Positions 35,859 to 44,910 of a DNA stretch of 64,000 bases are shown in pieces. The position numbers and the translations under genes were made by a program. The notes under the pieces are model-generated. The model did not search any database. It saw only the letters and a program-made list of their open reading frames with translations, and was not told where the DNA came from. Source of the DNA: G963678445 sp963678445 (lineage in GTDB: Bacteria; Hydrogenedentota; Hydrogenedentia; Hydrogenedentales; G963678445); assembly GCA_963678445.1 (NCBI GenBank), contig OY782877.1, positions 2,728,001-2,792,000 on the forward strand, given 5' to 3'. How positions within the stretch are numbered: the first letter of the stretch is position 1; each line of letters starts with the position of its first letter.

Positions 35859-37096
35859 TTCGTTCTGTTGCCACAAAGTATGCCTTTCGTAGCTTGTTTA
35901 CCCATACCCGCCGCACCTTTCTTTCTGTAATCGGGGTTGGCATTGGTTGCAGCATTGCACTGTTCGCCACTTCCTGGATCAGTGGCGGTCGGGAAATGCA
36001 AATTCGCGCCATTGCGGAAAGCGGCGCAGGGCATCTGCGTATTGTGCCGACACACTGGCTGGATACGCGTGAGAACACACTGCGCCTGACAGACTGGCAA
36101 GGCGTGGTGCAACAGGCACGCGCCTTGCCCGAGGTGAAAACAGCGCTGGCGAGGGCGCGTACTAACGCGTTACTGGCCTTTGGTAACCGCAGTGCAGGCG
36201 TGCAGGTTGTCGGGGTGGAGCCCGACTTTGAACCTCAGGGCAATCGTATCCTGCAGACAGGTGTGCTGCAGGGGCGTTACCTGAAGGTGGAAGATAAGAA
36301 TGCGGTGGTCATCGGCAAAACATTGGCGAAGCGACTGGATGTCGAACTGGAAGATGATTTGTATGCCACGTTATCCGCACGTAATGACATTACCAGTGTC
36401 ATGCTGCATATTGTAGGGATTATGGAGACGGGCAGTCGCGATATAGACAGCATGTTCTGTCAGGTTACCTTACAAAATCTTGCCGAATTGACGCAGTATC
36501 CGGGCGCGAGTGAAATTGCGCTCTTGTTGCATGATTATACCGCCATTCCTGCTGTGCAGCGCACTTTGGCGAGTGCAATGCCGAAAGGAAACGAAGTCAT
36601 CACCTGGCAGGAGGTCAACCCGGCGATGGCGGGAGGAATTGAAGGGGATCGTGCCTTTTCACGAGGGCTCATCGCCATCATTATCAGCGTCGTCGCTTTG
36701 GGTATCGCCAGCGCACAACTCACAGCGGTGTTACAACGACGCACCGAGTTCGCCATCCTCTCCGCACTGGGCATGCGCCGTCGTCAGATTATTGCACTGG
36801 TCATGATCGAAGCCTTATTTATCGGATTGGGTGGCGCTGTGGTTGCGCTGATGGTGGGTGGCGCAGGGGCGTACTACCTCGCAACAGAAGGGGTAAGCCT
36901 GGCAGCGATCATGGGCGAAGGTGTTGAATTGGCTTTTGGCGATGTGCTCTTAGAACCTCATATTTATGGCTCCTTTGGCCCCTGGCTCATCGGATATGCG
37001 TTTCTCGTATCGCTTTTGGCAACTGTTTCGGCCTCTATGTATCCCGCATGGATGGCGACCAAGGTAAATCCGGCGGACGCATTACGCAGCATCTAA
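35855..37096 (+). CDS. FtsX/LolC-type ABC transporter permease 2
   Basis: 413 residues from the ATGA overlap with permease 1; the frame is open further upstream only as a shadow. Same layout: N-terminal helix (FLSVIGVGIGCSIALFAT), periplasmic domain (about 45-270), three C-terminal helices (from LIAIIISVVALGIASAQLTA) and the conserved EFAILSALGMRRRQI segment. The sequence differs clearly from permease 1 outside these motifs, consistent with a LolC/LolE-like heterodimer and not a recent duplication. The periplasmic domain of one partner normally receives the LolA-like carrier through a hook loop; I cannot identify that hook by eye. Confidence 0.9.
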   Translation: MIRSVATKYAFRSLFTHTRRTFLSVIGVGIGCSIALFATSWISGGREMQIRAIAESGAGHLRIVPTHWLDTRENTLRLTDWQGVVQQARALPEVKTALARARTNALLAFGNRSAGVQVVGVEPDFEPQGNRILQTGVLQGRYLKVEDKNAVVIGKTLAKRLDVELEDDLYATLSARNDITSVMLHIVGIMETGSRDIDSMFCQVTLQNLAELTQYPGASEIALLLHDYTAIPAVQRTLASAMPKGNEVITWQEVNPAMAGGIEGDRAFSRGLIAIIISVVALGIASAQLTAVLQRRTEFAILSALGMRRRQIIALVMIEALFIGLGGAVVALMVGGAGAYYLATEGVSLAAIMGEGVELAFGDVLLEPHIYGSFGPWLIGYAFLVSLLATVSASMYPAWMATKVNPADALRSI

Positions 37097-37146
37097 GAGT
37101 GGGAAAATAATATTGGTTGAGTTTTTCGCAAGTTGAGGCATTGTAC

Positions 37147-37878
37147 ATGAATACTCCTGATAAAACGCCTATTGTTTCGGCGCACAAGGTTGAAAAGACA
37201 TACAATACGGGCAAAGTTGAAGCGCGAGCCCTGCGCGGTGTGAGTTTCGATGTCGTCCCGGGTGAGTTTTTGGCCATTGTCGGCCCTTCCGGTAGTGGAA
37301 AAACAACCCTGCTCAACCTGTTGGGCGCTCTGGACACGCTTACGCAAGGTGAGCTGGAAGTAATCGGACATGATCTGGTGAAAATGAACCGGCGCAAACG
37401 CGCTGATCTGCGCCTGCATAAACTCGGTTTCGTATTTCAAGCCTATAATCTGCTTCCCGTCTTGACAGCGCAGGAAAATGTTGAATTTGTGCTGGAACTG
37501 CAAGGTGTCGGCAATGAACGCCGTAAGCGGGCGTCGGAGGTTCTGGAACAACTTGGCCTGGCCGAGTTTGCGCATCGACGTCCCAATGCGCTTTCAGGAG
37601 GACAACAACAGCGCGTAGCGGTTGCCCGCGCCATTGCCTCACGTCCGGAGTTGGTTCTGGCGGATGAACCGACCGCGAATCTGGATGGAGAGAATGCAGA
37701 GGCCCTTTTACACATGATGCGTGCGCTGAACGAGGAGCATGGCATTACTTTTATCTTTTCCACCCACGATCCACGCGTCATAGCCCATGCAAGACGGGTC
37801 ATCACCTTGGTCGATGGAAAAATCGACCAGGACGAGGAAAAGGCGCAAGCGAAAAAGACAACCGCAAGGAAGATGTAG
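37147..37878 (+). CDS. LolD/MacB-type ABC transporter ATP-binding protein
   Basis: 243 residues from ATG 37147 (GAGG 8 nt upstream); the frame extends back to 37117 without a better start. Walker A GPSGSGKT (46-53), Q-loop in FVFQAYNLLPVLTAQENV, ABC signature LSGGQ (149-153), Walker B LVLADEP (169-175) and H-loop FSTHDP. The YNLLP segment after the Q-loop is typical of LolD/MacB/FtsE ATPases that pair with FtsX-type permeases. It lies 50 nt after permease 2 and 1 nt before the next gene, and is the energy module of this exporter. The lysine/arginine-rich tail (about 225-243) is longer than usual. Confidence 0.93.
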   Translation: MNTPDKTPIVSAHKVEKTYNTGKVEARALRGVSFDVVPGEFLAIVGPSGSGKTTLLNLLGALDTLTQGELEVIGHDLVKMNRRKRADLRLHKLGFVFQAYNLLPVLTAQENVEFVLELQGVGNERRKRASEVLEQLGLAEFAHRRPNALSGGQQQRVAVARAIASRPELVLADEPTANLDGENAEALLHMMRALNEEHGITFIFSTHDPRVIAHARRVITLVDGKIDQDEEKAQAKKTTARKM

Positions 37879-37879
37879 T

Positions 37880-39163
37880 ATGTGCAGCATCACACGTTGC
37901 CTTTTTCTCTACATTTTGCTGCTTGGTACTATTGGGGCGCCCATGGCCATGGGGGCGACCCTGTGGGAAGACGAGGAAAGTGGAGAGCGCTTCGTAACGC
38001 TGGATACTTCCCTTAAATTGAGTGCGCTGGCCTCGCATGCTCCGGAAGACCGTTTCCTCTTTCCCGACCGCAACAGCGAAGTGGGGCTGTTTCGCTCTCG
38101 ATGGGTGCTGGATGCGCAACTTGCTCCATCTGCGAACGCCGAATTGGCGTATGAACATCGTGCGCAACGTAGCTCAGGAGCAGCAGGGGTGGGTGCTGTT
38201 TCCTCTGTCCTGCCCTCACTTGCAACGGTTTCTTACCGACTTAACCAGTTGGATTGGCAAATTGATCGCGATGAGGACACCTTCCTGTATCGTCATGAAA
38301 TTGATCGCGCTTTTGTTGCGCTTCACCCGCAATGGGGTGAGGTTACTTTGGGACGCCAGGCTATAGGTCTTGGGCGTGGCGTATTATTCAGTGCCATCGA
38401 CATGTTTTCGCCCTTTTCGCCTACCGAGGTTGATCGGGAATGGCGACGCGGCGTAGATGCCCTGCGTGTTGAGTATCGCACCACCGACACTTCCTCCTTA
38501 GAACTCCTCTTTGTTGCCGATGAGCAGTGGAAGGATTCCGCTTTACTGGGACGTGTGCGTGGTTATCTGGGGGATTGGGATGGAGCGCTTCTTTTTGGAA
38601 AACGAGCAGAGGATGAAATGCTCGGCGGCGCCCTTTCCGCTATTCTTGGCGACGCCGAAGCACATTTAGAACTGGCGGTTTTTCACACGCCTGAGGAACA
38701 CCCCGATGGTGGTCTATTGGGAGAAGACACCCTCATTCCCAAAGCCGTGCTTGGCGCTTCCTACACCTTTGATGTGGGCAACGGGCTTACGCTGTTGGGC
38801 GAATACCATTACTCCGGTTTTGGCCTGGAAAACGTGGAAGACGCGTTAACGTACCTTCAGCGGGATGCGTTTCAAAGACGCTTTCTACGGGGGGATTCAC
38901 AGATATTGGGGCGTCACGCGGTTGCCGTGCAATGTACCTATCCTTTCAATGAGATCTGGACTGCCTCCGCACTCTTTCTGCAAAGTCCCGCTGATGGTTC
39001 AGGTATTTTCTCGCCAGCGGTCTTGTGGGATTTTGCACAAAATGCCTCTCTACGCATGAATGCGTTTCTGCCGTGGGGCCCAGATCCTCGTCGGGGACGC
39101 CTCCAAAGCGAATACGGCGCATCACCAATGAGTCTATTTTTACAGCTTTCCTTCTACTTCTAA
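37880..39163 (+). CDS. Predicted outer-membrane beta-barrel protein of the Lol-like operon
   Basis: 427 residues from ATG 37880, one nucleotide after the ATPase stop, with AAGGA inside the end of that gene. Signal peptide about 1-26 (ends MAMGA). The mature protein alternates short amphipathic strands and turns (NAELAYEHRAQ, WGEVTLGRQAIGLGRG, WDGALLFGKRAED, GLTLLGEYHYSGFG) and ends in LFLQLSFYF, an aromatic C-terminus typical of outer-membrane barrels inserted by BAM. The motif FVALHPQWGEVTLGRQ resembles porin-like or alginate-export-like proteins. I cannot name the family. Its position suggests it is the outer-membrane end of the same pathway. Confidence 0.75.
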   Translation: MCSITRCLFLYILLLGTIGAPMAMGATLWEDEESGERFVTLDTSLKLSALASHAPEDRFLFPDRNSEVGLFRSRWVLDAQLAPSANAELAYEHRAQRSSGAAGVGAVSSVLPSLATVSYRLNQLDWQIDRDEDTFLYRHEIDRAFVALHPQWGEVTLGRQAIGLGRGVLFSAIDMFSPFSPTEVDREWRRGVDALRVEYRTTDTSSLELLFVADEQWKDSALLGRVRGYLGDWDGALLFGKRAEDEMLGGALSAILGDAEAHLELAVFHTPEEHPDGGLLGEDTLIPKAVLGASYTFDVGNGLTLLGEYHYSGFGLENVEDALTYLQRDAFQRRFLRGDSQILGRHAVAVQCTYPFNEIWTASALFLQSPADGSGIFSPAVLWDFAQNASLRMNAFLPWGPDPRRGRLQSEYGASPMSLFLQLSFYF

Positions 39164-39236
39164 AGCGCTCCAGCGACTGCGAGCAGTGGCCAGCACCACA
39201 GGCAATATGTATGGTTCTTGCCATCCCTGACCGCAT
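39162..39236 (+). repeat. Dispersed intergenic repeat, copy 4
   Basis: AAAGCGCTCCAGCGACTGCG, then GGCCAGCACCACAGGCAATA, then ATGGTTCTTGCCATCCCTGA. It starts at the stop codon of the barrel gene (TAA overlaps its left end) and is followed by copy 5 in direct orientation. Confidence 0.75.
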
Positions 39237-39261
39237 AAGATGATTTTTCAGATTTCGGTCA

Positions 39262-39335
39262 CTAAAGCGCCCAGCGACTGCGAGTAGTGGCCAGCGCCAC
39301 AGGCAATACGTATGGTCCTTGCCATCCCTGACCAT
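39262..39335 (+). repeat. Dispersed intergenic repeat, copy 5
   Basis: A second direct copy 25 bp after copy 4, sharing AGCGACTGCGAG, then GGCCAGCGCCACAGGCAATA, then ATGGTCCTTGCCATCCCTGA. The two are about 90% alike by eye, closer to each other than to the other copies, so they look like a recent local duplication. Confidence 0.75.
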
Positions 39336-39416
39336 AATGTTTTTCTTCTTTTAAGGCAGCTTTTGGGAATTCAAACATCTTCTTATGCGCGTTAACTATA
39401 TGCCGTTGCAGAATTC

Positions 39417-39455
39417 TAGTTGCAAATGTGCAACTAAGGCAGTATGCTGTATAAT
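39417..39455 (+). promoter_or_regulatory. Candidate promoter with operator-like palindrome
   Basis: TAGTTGCA-AATG-TGCAACTA is a perfect 8+8-bp palindrome (39417-39436). A consensus TATAAT follows at 39450-39455. A GTGCAA inside the palindrome lies 16 bp before it and could be a weak -35 box, so a dimeric regulator bound there would cover the -35 region. The start codon of the hybrid kinase is 53 nt downstream. Confidence 0.5.
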
Positions 39456-39507
39456 GAGGTAGTAGGGAGGGGGTTGCAGGGAAAAACAACTAAGGAAATG
39501 CTGCCGG

Positions 39508-40965
39508 ATGAAAAAGGGGACAACAGTAGTATTGTTTTTGGTAATCGGAAGCGCTATGGGGTGTGCCGGGTTGCTGGCGCAAAACCTTCTTGCTACTTGT
39601 TTGGCCACGCTGTCGCTTATTCTGCTGTTCATTGCGGAACGACGCCATATTTTATTAGAACGCCATCTTTTTAAAACCACCGAGGCACTACGTCGGGCTT
39701 GTGGGCATAGTCAAGCTACGAAAACTGCACTAGAACATGCCCTGCGCCGTGCCAATGAAATGACATTAAAGGCCGAGGCGGCTAATATCGCCAAGAGTCA
39801 GTTTTTGGCCAATATGAGCCATGAAATCCGCACCCCCATGAATGGTATTGTTGGTATGACGAGTTTGCTCATGCATACACATCTAAACGCAGAACAGCGT
39901 GAGTATGCGGAGGTAATCCATTTTTCCAGCGAATTGATGTTGAATGTGGTCGATGATGTTCTGGATTTTTCCAAGATTGAGTCTGGGCATTTGGATCTGG
40001 AAGAAACGGTCTTCGATCTCCGTAATTTGCTGGGCGAGATTGCCGCTTTATTCCATTTTAAGGCGGAGGAAAAGGGCTTGGCGCTAAGTTTTACAATAGC
40101 CCCCGATGTGCCCGCCCGCATCAATGGCGATCCGGCGCGATTGCGCCAGGTTTTACTTAATCTGGGCAGTAATGCGCTTAAATTTACGGAGCATGGCGAA
40201 GTCGCTATCGATACTACGCTGATTGAAAAGCGTGCAGGACAAGTCGTATTACGTTTTAGTGTGCGCGATACGGGTATTGGGATCCCAGAACATGCGCAGG
40301 GCGCCCTCTTTGATGCATTTACGCAGGTAGACGCCTCTATTACGCGCCGATATGAAGGCACCGGGTTGGGCTTGGCTATTTCGAAGCGGCTGGTGATGCT
40401 TATGCAGGGGGAAATAGGTGTGGAAAGTACCTTGGGAGAAGGTGCTACTTTCTGGTTTACGTCGGTATTTTCCCTCGAAGACGATTCTGCTGAAAAAGAG
40501 GGGTTTATCTCAGACACACAGGAGCTTTGTTTTTGGCGCACAATGAGAGCCACCGCAGAAGATACACTGTGTATCGATCCGCCGCCCTCTAATAAGCGCA
40601 TTCTGTTGGTGGAAGATAACCGGGTTAATCAAAAGGTAACAAAGCGCATCCTGAATAAACTGGGGTATGAAGTGAATTGCGTTGAAAATGGACAGCTGGC
40701 GGTGCAGGAAGTACAAAGCAGTTTATATGATGTTGTTTTGATGGATTGCCAGATGCCTGTGATGGACGGATTTGAAGCGACACGCCGAATACGTGCGTGG
40801 GAGCAGCAGGGTGAAGAAAGGCATACGCCGGTGATCGCCATGACGGCGTTGGCTATGCGTGAGGATAGCGAGCGGTGTCTGGATGCGGGCATGGATGATT
40901 ATATTGCCAAGCCCGTTAATCTGGAACGGCTTCAGAAAACGTTAACGCAATATGCCAAAGCATAG
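39508..40965 (+). CDS. Hybrid sensor histidine kinase with receiver domain
   Basis: 485 residues. A short hydrophobic N-terminus (about 7-44, probably two membrane segments) without a periplasmic domain is followed by a coiled linker, HisKA with H105 in SHEIRTPMNG, HATPase (N box NLGSNALKFT, G1 DTGIGIP, G2 GTGLGLAISKRL) and a receiver (ILLVEDNRVNQ, D413 in MDCQMPVMDG, K in AKPVN). It probably senses a membrane or cytoplasmic signal and relays phosphate internally. No Hpt or DNA-binding output protein is nearby, so the final target lies elsewhere. A palindrome and TATAAT box lie upstream; a second kinase follows 51 nt downstream. Confidence 0.92.
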   Translation: MKKGTTVVLFLVIGSAMGCAGLLAQNLLATCLATLSLILLFIAERRHILLERHLFKTTEALRRACGHSQATKTALEHALRRANEMTLKAEAANIAKSQFLANMSHEIRTPMNGIVGMTSLLMHTHLNAEQREYAEVIHFSSELMLNVVDDVLDFSKIESGHLDLEETVFDLRNLLGEIAALFHFKAEEKGLALSFTIAPDVPARINGDPARLRQVLLNLGSNALKFTEHGEVAIDTTLIEKRAGQVVLRFSVRDTGIGIPEHAQGALFDAFTQVDASITRRYEGTGLGLAISKRLVMLMQGEIGVESTLGEGATFWFTSVFSLEDDSAEKEGFISDTQELCFWRTMRATAEDTLCIDPPPSNKRILLVEDNRVNQKVTKRILNKLGYEVNCVENGQLAVQEVQSSLYDVVLMDCQMPVMDGFEATRRIRAWEQQGEERHTPVIAMTALAMREDSERCLDAGMDDYIAKPVNLERLQKTLTQYAKA

Positions 40966-41016
40966 AGGTACTATCTTTGCCATATAGAATAGAGGGGTTC
41001 AAATAGAGGTGTCGGC

Positions 41017-43845
41017 ATGCGCATACAAACATTGATGCTTGGCGCCATGTCGGCCATTCTAGTGTTGGCGTCGGTTATATTTTCGGGCTACGGATTTTAT
41101 ACCCAGCGTCAGTTTTTGATGGAAAACATCGATCAAAAGCTGCTTATGGCGACGATATGCGCACGCAACACTCTGCCCGCTGCCTACCACGATCGGCTTC
41201 AGAATGCCGCTTCCTGTTCTGATAGGGAGTACAAAGACATTGTTGAGCAGTACAATGCGTTGTGTCAGCAGTTCGAAATAGATCAGCTTTTCAGTGTGCT
41301 GCAGATTGATGCCGATACGGTTATCAGCTCAAGCGCATCACTTAGTAAGACACTTCAGTGGGGAGATTATCCCCGTTTTTTTGAGCCGTATCCGAATCCG
41401 ATGCTTTTCCAGGCGGCATTTGCCAAAATGCAGGTACAGTATATTGATTCCGTGGATGAGTGGGGGGTGAGTCGGCTGGTTATAGCGCCTGCACTCGACC
41501 GATACAATCGTCCGCATGCCTTTGTCGCTGTGATTAATGTAGAGCATATCAACCCGCTCCTCTGGCAATTGGCGCGACATTCCCTGTTTATTTTTTTGCT
41601 GCTGTTTTTCTTGGGTCTGGGCATCAGCATAGTGTTGGCGTACCTGTTTGCCAAGCCTATTTCGCGTCTTACCCAGGCGGCAACAGCCATTGCCGCAGGG
41701 GATTACACGCATCCTATTGCTGATTCCGGTAGTATTGAAATTCGCTCTCTCTCGCAGAGTTTGCAACATTTGGGAGCATCGGTGCAGCAGCATGTCGAAA
41801 CGATTGAAAAGGGGAAAGAACAACTTCGCATCATACTCAACAGTATCGGTGAAGGGGTGATTGCCGCCGATGAAACAGGCCGTGTCCTGCGGATGAATCC
41901 CGTTGCCGAGACATTAACCGGTTGGTCATTAGAGGAGGCAAAGGGGAAACCCGTCGCACAAATTTATAACATCCAATCCATTCTCGCGGATAAAGAAATC
42001 GGCGAGAATGACGTTGAAAACCCGGCCGCCTATAGCGTGCCACGGAGATGTGAATATTTACTTACCTCGCGCGACGGTGTTGTGCGTCGCGTCGCCGATA
42101 GCGGTATGCCCATGTTAGACGCGCACGGCAATATCATCGGGATTGTGGTCGCTTTCCGCGATATTACGTCATGGCATGAGAAAAGCGTCCAGTTACGCGC
42201 CAGTGAGGCGCGCTATCGAAGTCTGGTTGAACAGGCGCCTTTGCCTATTTACGTGCACTGTGAGGGACGAATGGTTTTTTTAAATCCTGCCGCCGCTCAC
42301 TTGTTTGCCCATAGCGAGCAGAATGACCTGACTCGAATAGAGCTTCTCCATCTTGTGCCACAGGAAGAGCAAGAGAGATTGAAGGCGATGTTGCAACCCA
42401 GACGCTATAGGGAGGAAAAGCGTAAGACACAGATGACCATTGTGACGCCTACCCGGAAACGTTTAAGGGTGGATGCGGTTTCCATTCCAGTGCCTTTCGA
42501 AGGGAAGGATGCACGACTTTGCATGTGCATGGAGGTTGCGCAGCAAAAAAACTCGGCAGCCTCAAAAGAAAGTTCAGACTCTCCGGAGGAGCGGGAGAGT
42601 TATTTCAGAAACATGCCGCTGTTGGTGGGGGGGATGGTTCATGAGTTTAACAATTTACTGATGGTAGTTTTAGGTAATGCCGACTTGCTTTCCTATTCGC
42701 TGCACCCTGTAGGGAAAAGAAAACATGAAGAGCAAAATAAAATAGAAAATGTTGCGCTGTGTGATGATGAGGCGCAGCATGCCACTGCTCTGCAGGGCTT
42801 GGAACATCTCCGATTTATAAAAGAGATTGAGATAGCGGCGCAGCAGGCCGTTACGCTGTGCAGACAGTTGCTTACTTGTGTGGGGAAGGGGCCTTTTCTA
42901 AGTAAGGCGATTGATATTTCCCAGTTGGTGACGGATATGGCGCCCGTCCTGGAAAAAGAAGCCGGTGATGAAGTCCAGTTTTTTTATCAGCTGGAGAGTG
43001 CGCTTTCCTCGTTTAATGGAGACGGAAAACTTGTCAGCGACATGGTTATGGAGTTAGTGCAGAATGCGATAGAAGCTTTTGATTCCAAAGCGGGAATGAT
43101 TACCATTCGAACAGGCGGCTGCACAATTTCTACGGAAAACTTGGCCTTTTCTGTTTTGCATGGTAAAGTTGACTACAAACAGGGGGTTTTTATTGAAGTG
43201 TCAGATACGGGTTGTGGTGTTGCACCCTATTTCCAGGAAAGGATTTTCGAGCCCTTTTTCTCTACAAAGACTAAGCATCGTGGACTCGGCCTTGCGGTTG
43301 TTCTGGGTATTGTGCAACGGCATGCGGGTGTGCTTTTATTACGTTCCCCCGCTGAGGGTGGCGCCACGTTCCGTGTGGTTTTTCCAGAAATATCGGGGAG
43401 CACGCATTCGGCTCACCAAAAACAAGGAACGCTTATGTCCTTCAAAGATAATAGCGGACATACCAAAAGAACAGTGTTGTTGGTGGATGATGAGGAGATG
43501 GTGCGTCATATCGGTCAACGGATGCTTGAAAAAGCAGATTTTACAGTACTGACCGCCGAAAATGGACGGCATGCTATCAACACTTTCCAGCAAAACAAAG
43601 AATCTATTGCTTGTGTTGTTCTTGACCTCACCATGCCTGAAATGGATGGCGAGGAGTGTTTTCATGGCCTGCGCCGTATTAACCCCGCGCTGCCTGTTGT
43701 GCTCTCCAGTGGCTATGATGAGAGCGAGATCGGCGAACGCTTTGGTGATATACCCCATATTGGCTATTTGCAAAAGCCCTACAAAGCGATAGAACTGGTG
43801 GAATTGGTAAATCGCTTGATCGCTGTGGTTACGGAACCCCGCTAG
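41017..43845 (+). CDS. Membrane PAS hybrid histidine kinase with receiver domain
   Basis: 942 residues; GAGGT 6 nt before the ATG. Helix 1 (about 7-27), a 150-residue periplasmic sensor domain, helix 2 (about 186-206), HAMP (about 208-265), a PAS domain (GEGVIAADETGRVLRMNP), a second PAS (about 393-480), a HisKA-type dimerisation domain with H542 in GGMVHEFNNLL (NtrB-like), HATPase (ELVQNAIEAFD, SDTGCGVAP, RGLGLAVVLGIV) and a C-terminal receiver (D870 in VVLDLTMPEMDG). It sits 51 nt after the other hybrid kinase and is probably cotranscribed. As with that gene there is no adjacent response regulator with an output domain. The periplasmic sensor is of no family I recognise. Confidence 0.92.
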   Translation: MRIQTLMLGAMSAILVLASVIFSGYGFYTQRQFLMENIDQKLLMATICARNTLPAAYHDRLQNAASCSDREYKDIVEQYNALCQQFEIDQLFSVLQIDADTVISSSASLSKTLQWGDYPRFFEPYPNPMLFQAAFAKMQVQYIDSVDEWGVSRLVIAPALDRYNRPHAFVAVINVEHINPLLWQLARHSLFIFLLLFFLGLGISIVLAYLFAKPISRLTQAATAIAAGDYTHPIADSGSIEIRSLSQSLQHLGASVQQHVETIEKGKEQLRIILNSIGEGVIAADETGRVLRMNPVAETLTGWSLEEAKGKPVAQIYNIQSILADKEIGENDVENPAAYSVPRRCEYLLTSRDGVVRRVADSGMPMLDAHGNIIGIVVAFRDITSWHEKSVQLRASEARYRSLVEQAPLPIYVHCEGRMVFLNPAAAHLFAHSEQNDLTRIELLHLVPQEEQERLKAMLQPRRYREEKRKTQMTIVTPTRKRLRVDAVSIPVPFEGKDARLCMCMEVAQQKNSAASKESSDSPEERESYFRNMPLLVGGMVHEFNNLLMVVLGNADLLSYSLHPVGKRKHEEQNKIENVALCDDEAQHATALQGLEHLRFIKEIEIAAQQAVTLCRQLLTCVGKGPFLSKAIDISQLVTDMAPVLEKEAGDEVQFFYQLESALSSFNGDGKLVSDMVMELVQNAIEAFDSKAGMITIRTGGCTISTENLAFSVLHGKVDYKQGVFIEVSDTGCGVAPYFQERIFEPFFSTKTKHRGLGLAVVLGIVQRHAGVLLLRSPAEGGATFRVVFPEISGSTHSAHQKQGTLMSFKDNSGHTKRTVLLVDDEEMVRHIGQRMLEKADFTVLTAENGRHAINTFQQNKESIACVVLDLTMPEMDGEECFHGLRRINPALPVVLSSGYDESEIGERFGDIPHIGYLQKPYKAIELVELVNRLIAVVTEPR

Positions 43846-43988
43846 AGACGGTGTTCCCGGCAAAAAAACTTCCCTGATATCCTTCCTTCTGCTATTCTGG
43901 GTTATACGATGTAGACTCACCTATGTTGGGGTAAAAGGCGACCGTAGGTTCCAAAAAGTCCGTGATGAACGGAAGGGAGGAAGAAGCC

Positions 43989-44780
43989 ATGCGTTTGCTA
44001 CATGTAACCACCGGGATTGCAGTCTGTGTAATGGGAGCGGGGGCGCTTTTTGCGCTTTCCGGATGCCCTTGTATTGAAAATTGGGGCGCTGCCCGTGAAG
44101 CGATCTGGCTGGATGATGGGGATAATGGCGGAGAGTTTCTCCTGCTTACTGGAGGCAAGGTGTACATTAAACTGCCTGCGCAGGCGGGCACAGGGTATTT
44201 CTGGCACCTGGTCTCGTCGGATTTGCCAGACAATTTTACCTTGGACAACATGCGCACCATCCCCGGACGTTCGGGCATGGTCGGTGGAAGCTATACCACC
44301 GAATTTGAGCTGGAAGCGGAATATTCAGGCACTTCGGAGATTACCATCGGTCTATATGCGCCCGATGTAGATATCCACGCGGGGGATACCCCCACAGAAA
44401 CATTCCAGGTAACGATAACGGCGGTAGGTTGTGGTGATGGGCGGGTCGTGGTGCGTTTTGACGGAGAGGATGATGATGAAGATCCCGAGTCACATAGCGA
44501 ACTTCGTATTACCCATGTCGACAGCTCCATTCTGGTCAAATTGTTAGCAGCAGAAGGCCAGCTTGAATGGCGCATTCTGGATGAAGGAGCCCCAGCCAGT
44601 GAAGCAGTAGCCAATACAGGGGGCTTTTCGGGTAGCTACCAGCAATTCTGGTTCGACGCTGTTGCAGCCGGAGTTTCGAGCATTAGACTGGGACTCTTCG
44701 ATCTTGCATCCAATTCTACAGAACCCCTCTCTGTCTTTAACGCGGTCACCGTAGTACGGGAAAGGGCCGTGGTAGAATAG
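43989..44780 (+). CDS. Lipoprotein with chagasin-like (I42) protease-inhibitor features
   Basis: 263 residues from ATG 43989 (GGGAGG 8 nt upstream). The lipoprotein signal ends FALSGC, so the mature protein starts at that cysteine. The first half contains VYIKLPAQAGTGYFWHL, matching the L-x-(N/A)-x-TGYxW core of the chagasin/I42 family of cysteine-protease inhibitors, followed by a beta-rich stretch ending FQVTITAVG. The second half (from LRITHVDSSILVKL) repeats this outline without the TGYxW loop, so it may be a degenerate second copy. I42 inhibitors bind papain-like proteases. No such protease is nearby, and a general beta-sandwich lipoprotein remains possible. It stands between the kinases and the HIT genes. 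Confidence 0.62.
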   Translation: MRLLHVTTGIAVCVMGAGALFALSGCPCIENWGAAREAIWLDDGDNGGEFLLLTGGKVYIKLPAQAGTGYFWHLVSSDLPDNFTLDNMRTIPGRSGMVGGSYTTEFELEAEYSGTSEITIGLYAPDVDIHAGDTPTETFQVTITAVGCGDGRVVVRFDGEDDDEDPESHSELRITHVDSSILVKLLAAEGQLEWRILDEGAPASEAVANTGGFSGSYQQFWFDAVAAGVSSIRLGLFDLASNSTEPLSVFNAVTVVRERAVVE

Positions 44781-44821
44781 GATATGGGTTGACTGGCCGA
44801 TAAGATTCTCGATAAGGTTAA

Positions 44822-44857
44822 ACGCCCCGGCAGCCGTTGTGTTGACCGCCGGGGCGT
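44822..44857 (+). terminator. GC-rich hairpin after the I42-like gene
   Basis: ACGCCCCGGC and GCCGGGGCGT form a perfect 10-bp stem with a 16-nt loop, 41 nt after the stop. No T-run follows, so it may be a weak terminator, a pause or an RNA-stability element. Confidence 0.5.
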
Positions 44858-44910
44858 ATATGCAAATTTTGGGAAACACGCTAAAGCGGTACTGTTTGAG
44901 GAAGGATGCC

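Larger units (their letters stand above)
39164..39507. other. Intergenic region with tandem repeat copies and a candidate promoter
   Basis: 344 bp without a gene between the Lol-like operon and the first histidine kinase. It holds two direct copies of the dispersed repeat, an A/T-rich stretch and, near the kinase, a perfect palindrome next to a TATAAT box (annotated separately). Confidence 0.7.

Noticed and set aside
37130..37397. Antisense frames overlapping the ABC ATPase gene
   Set aside because: They are shadow frames; the sense strand shows all ABC motifs.
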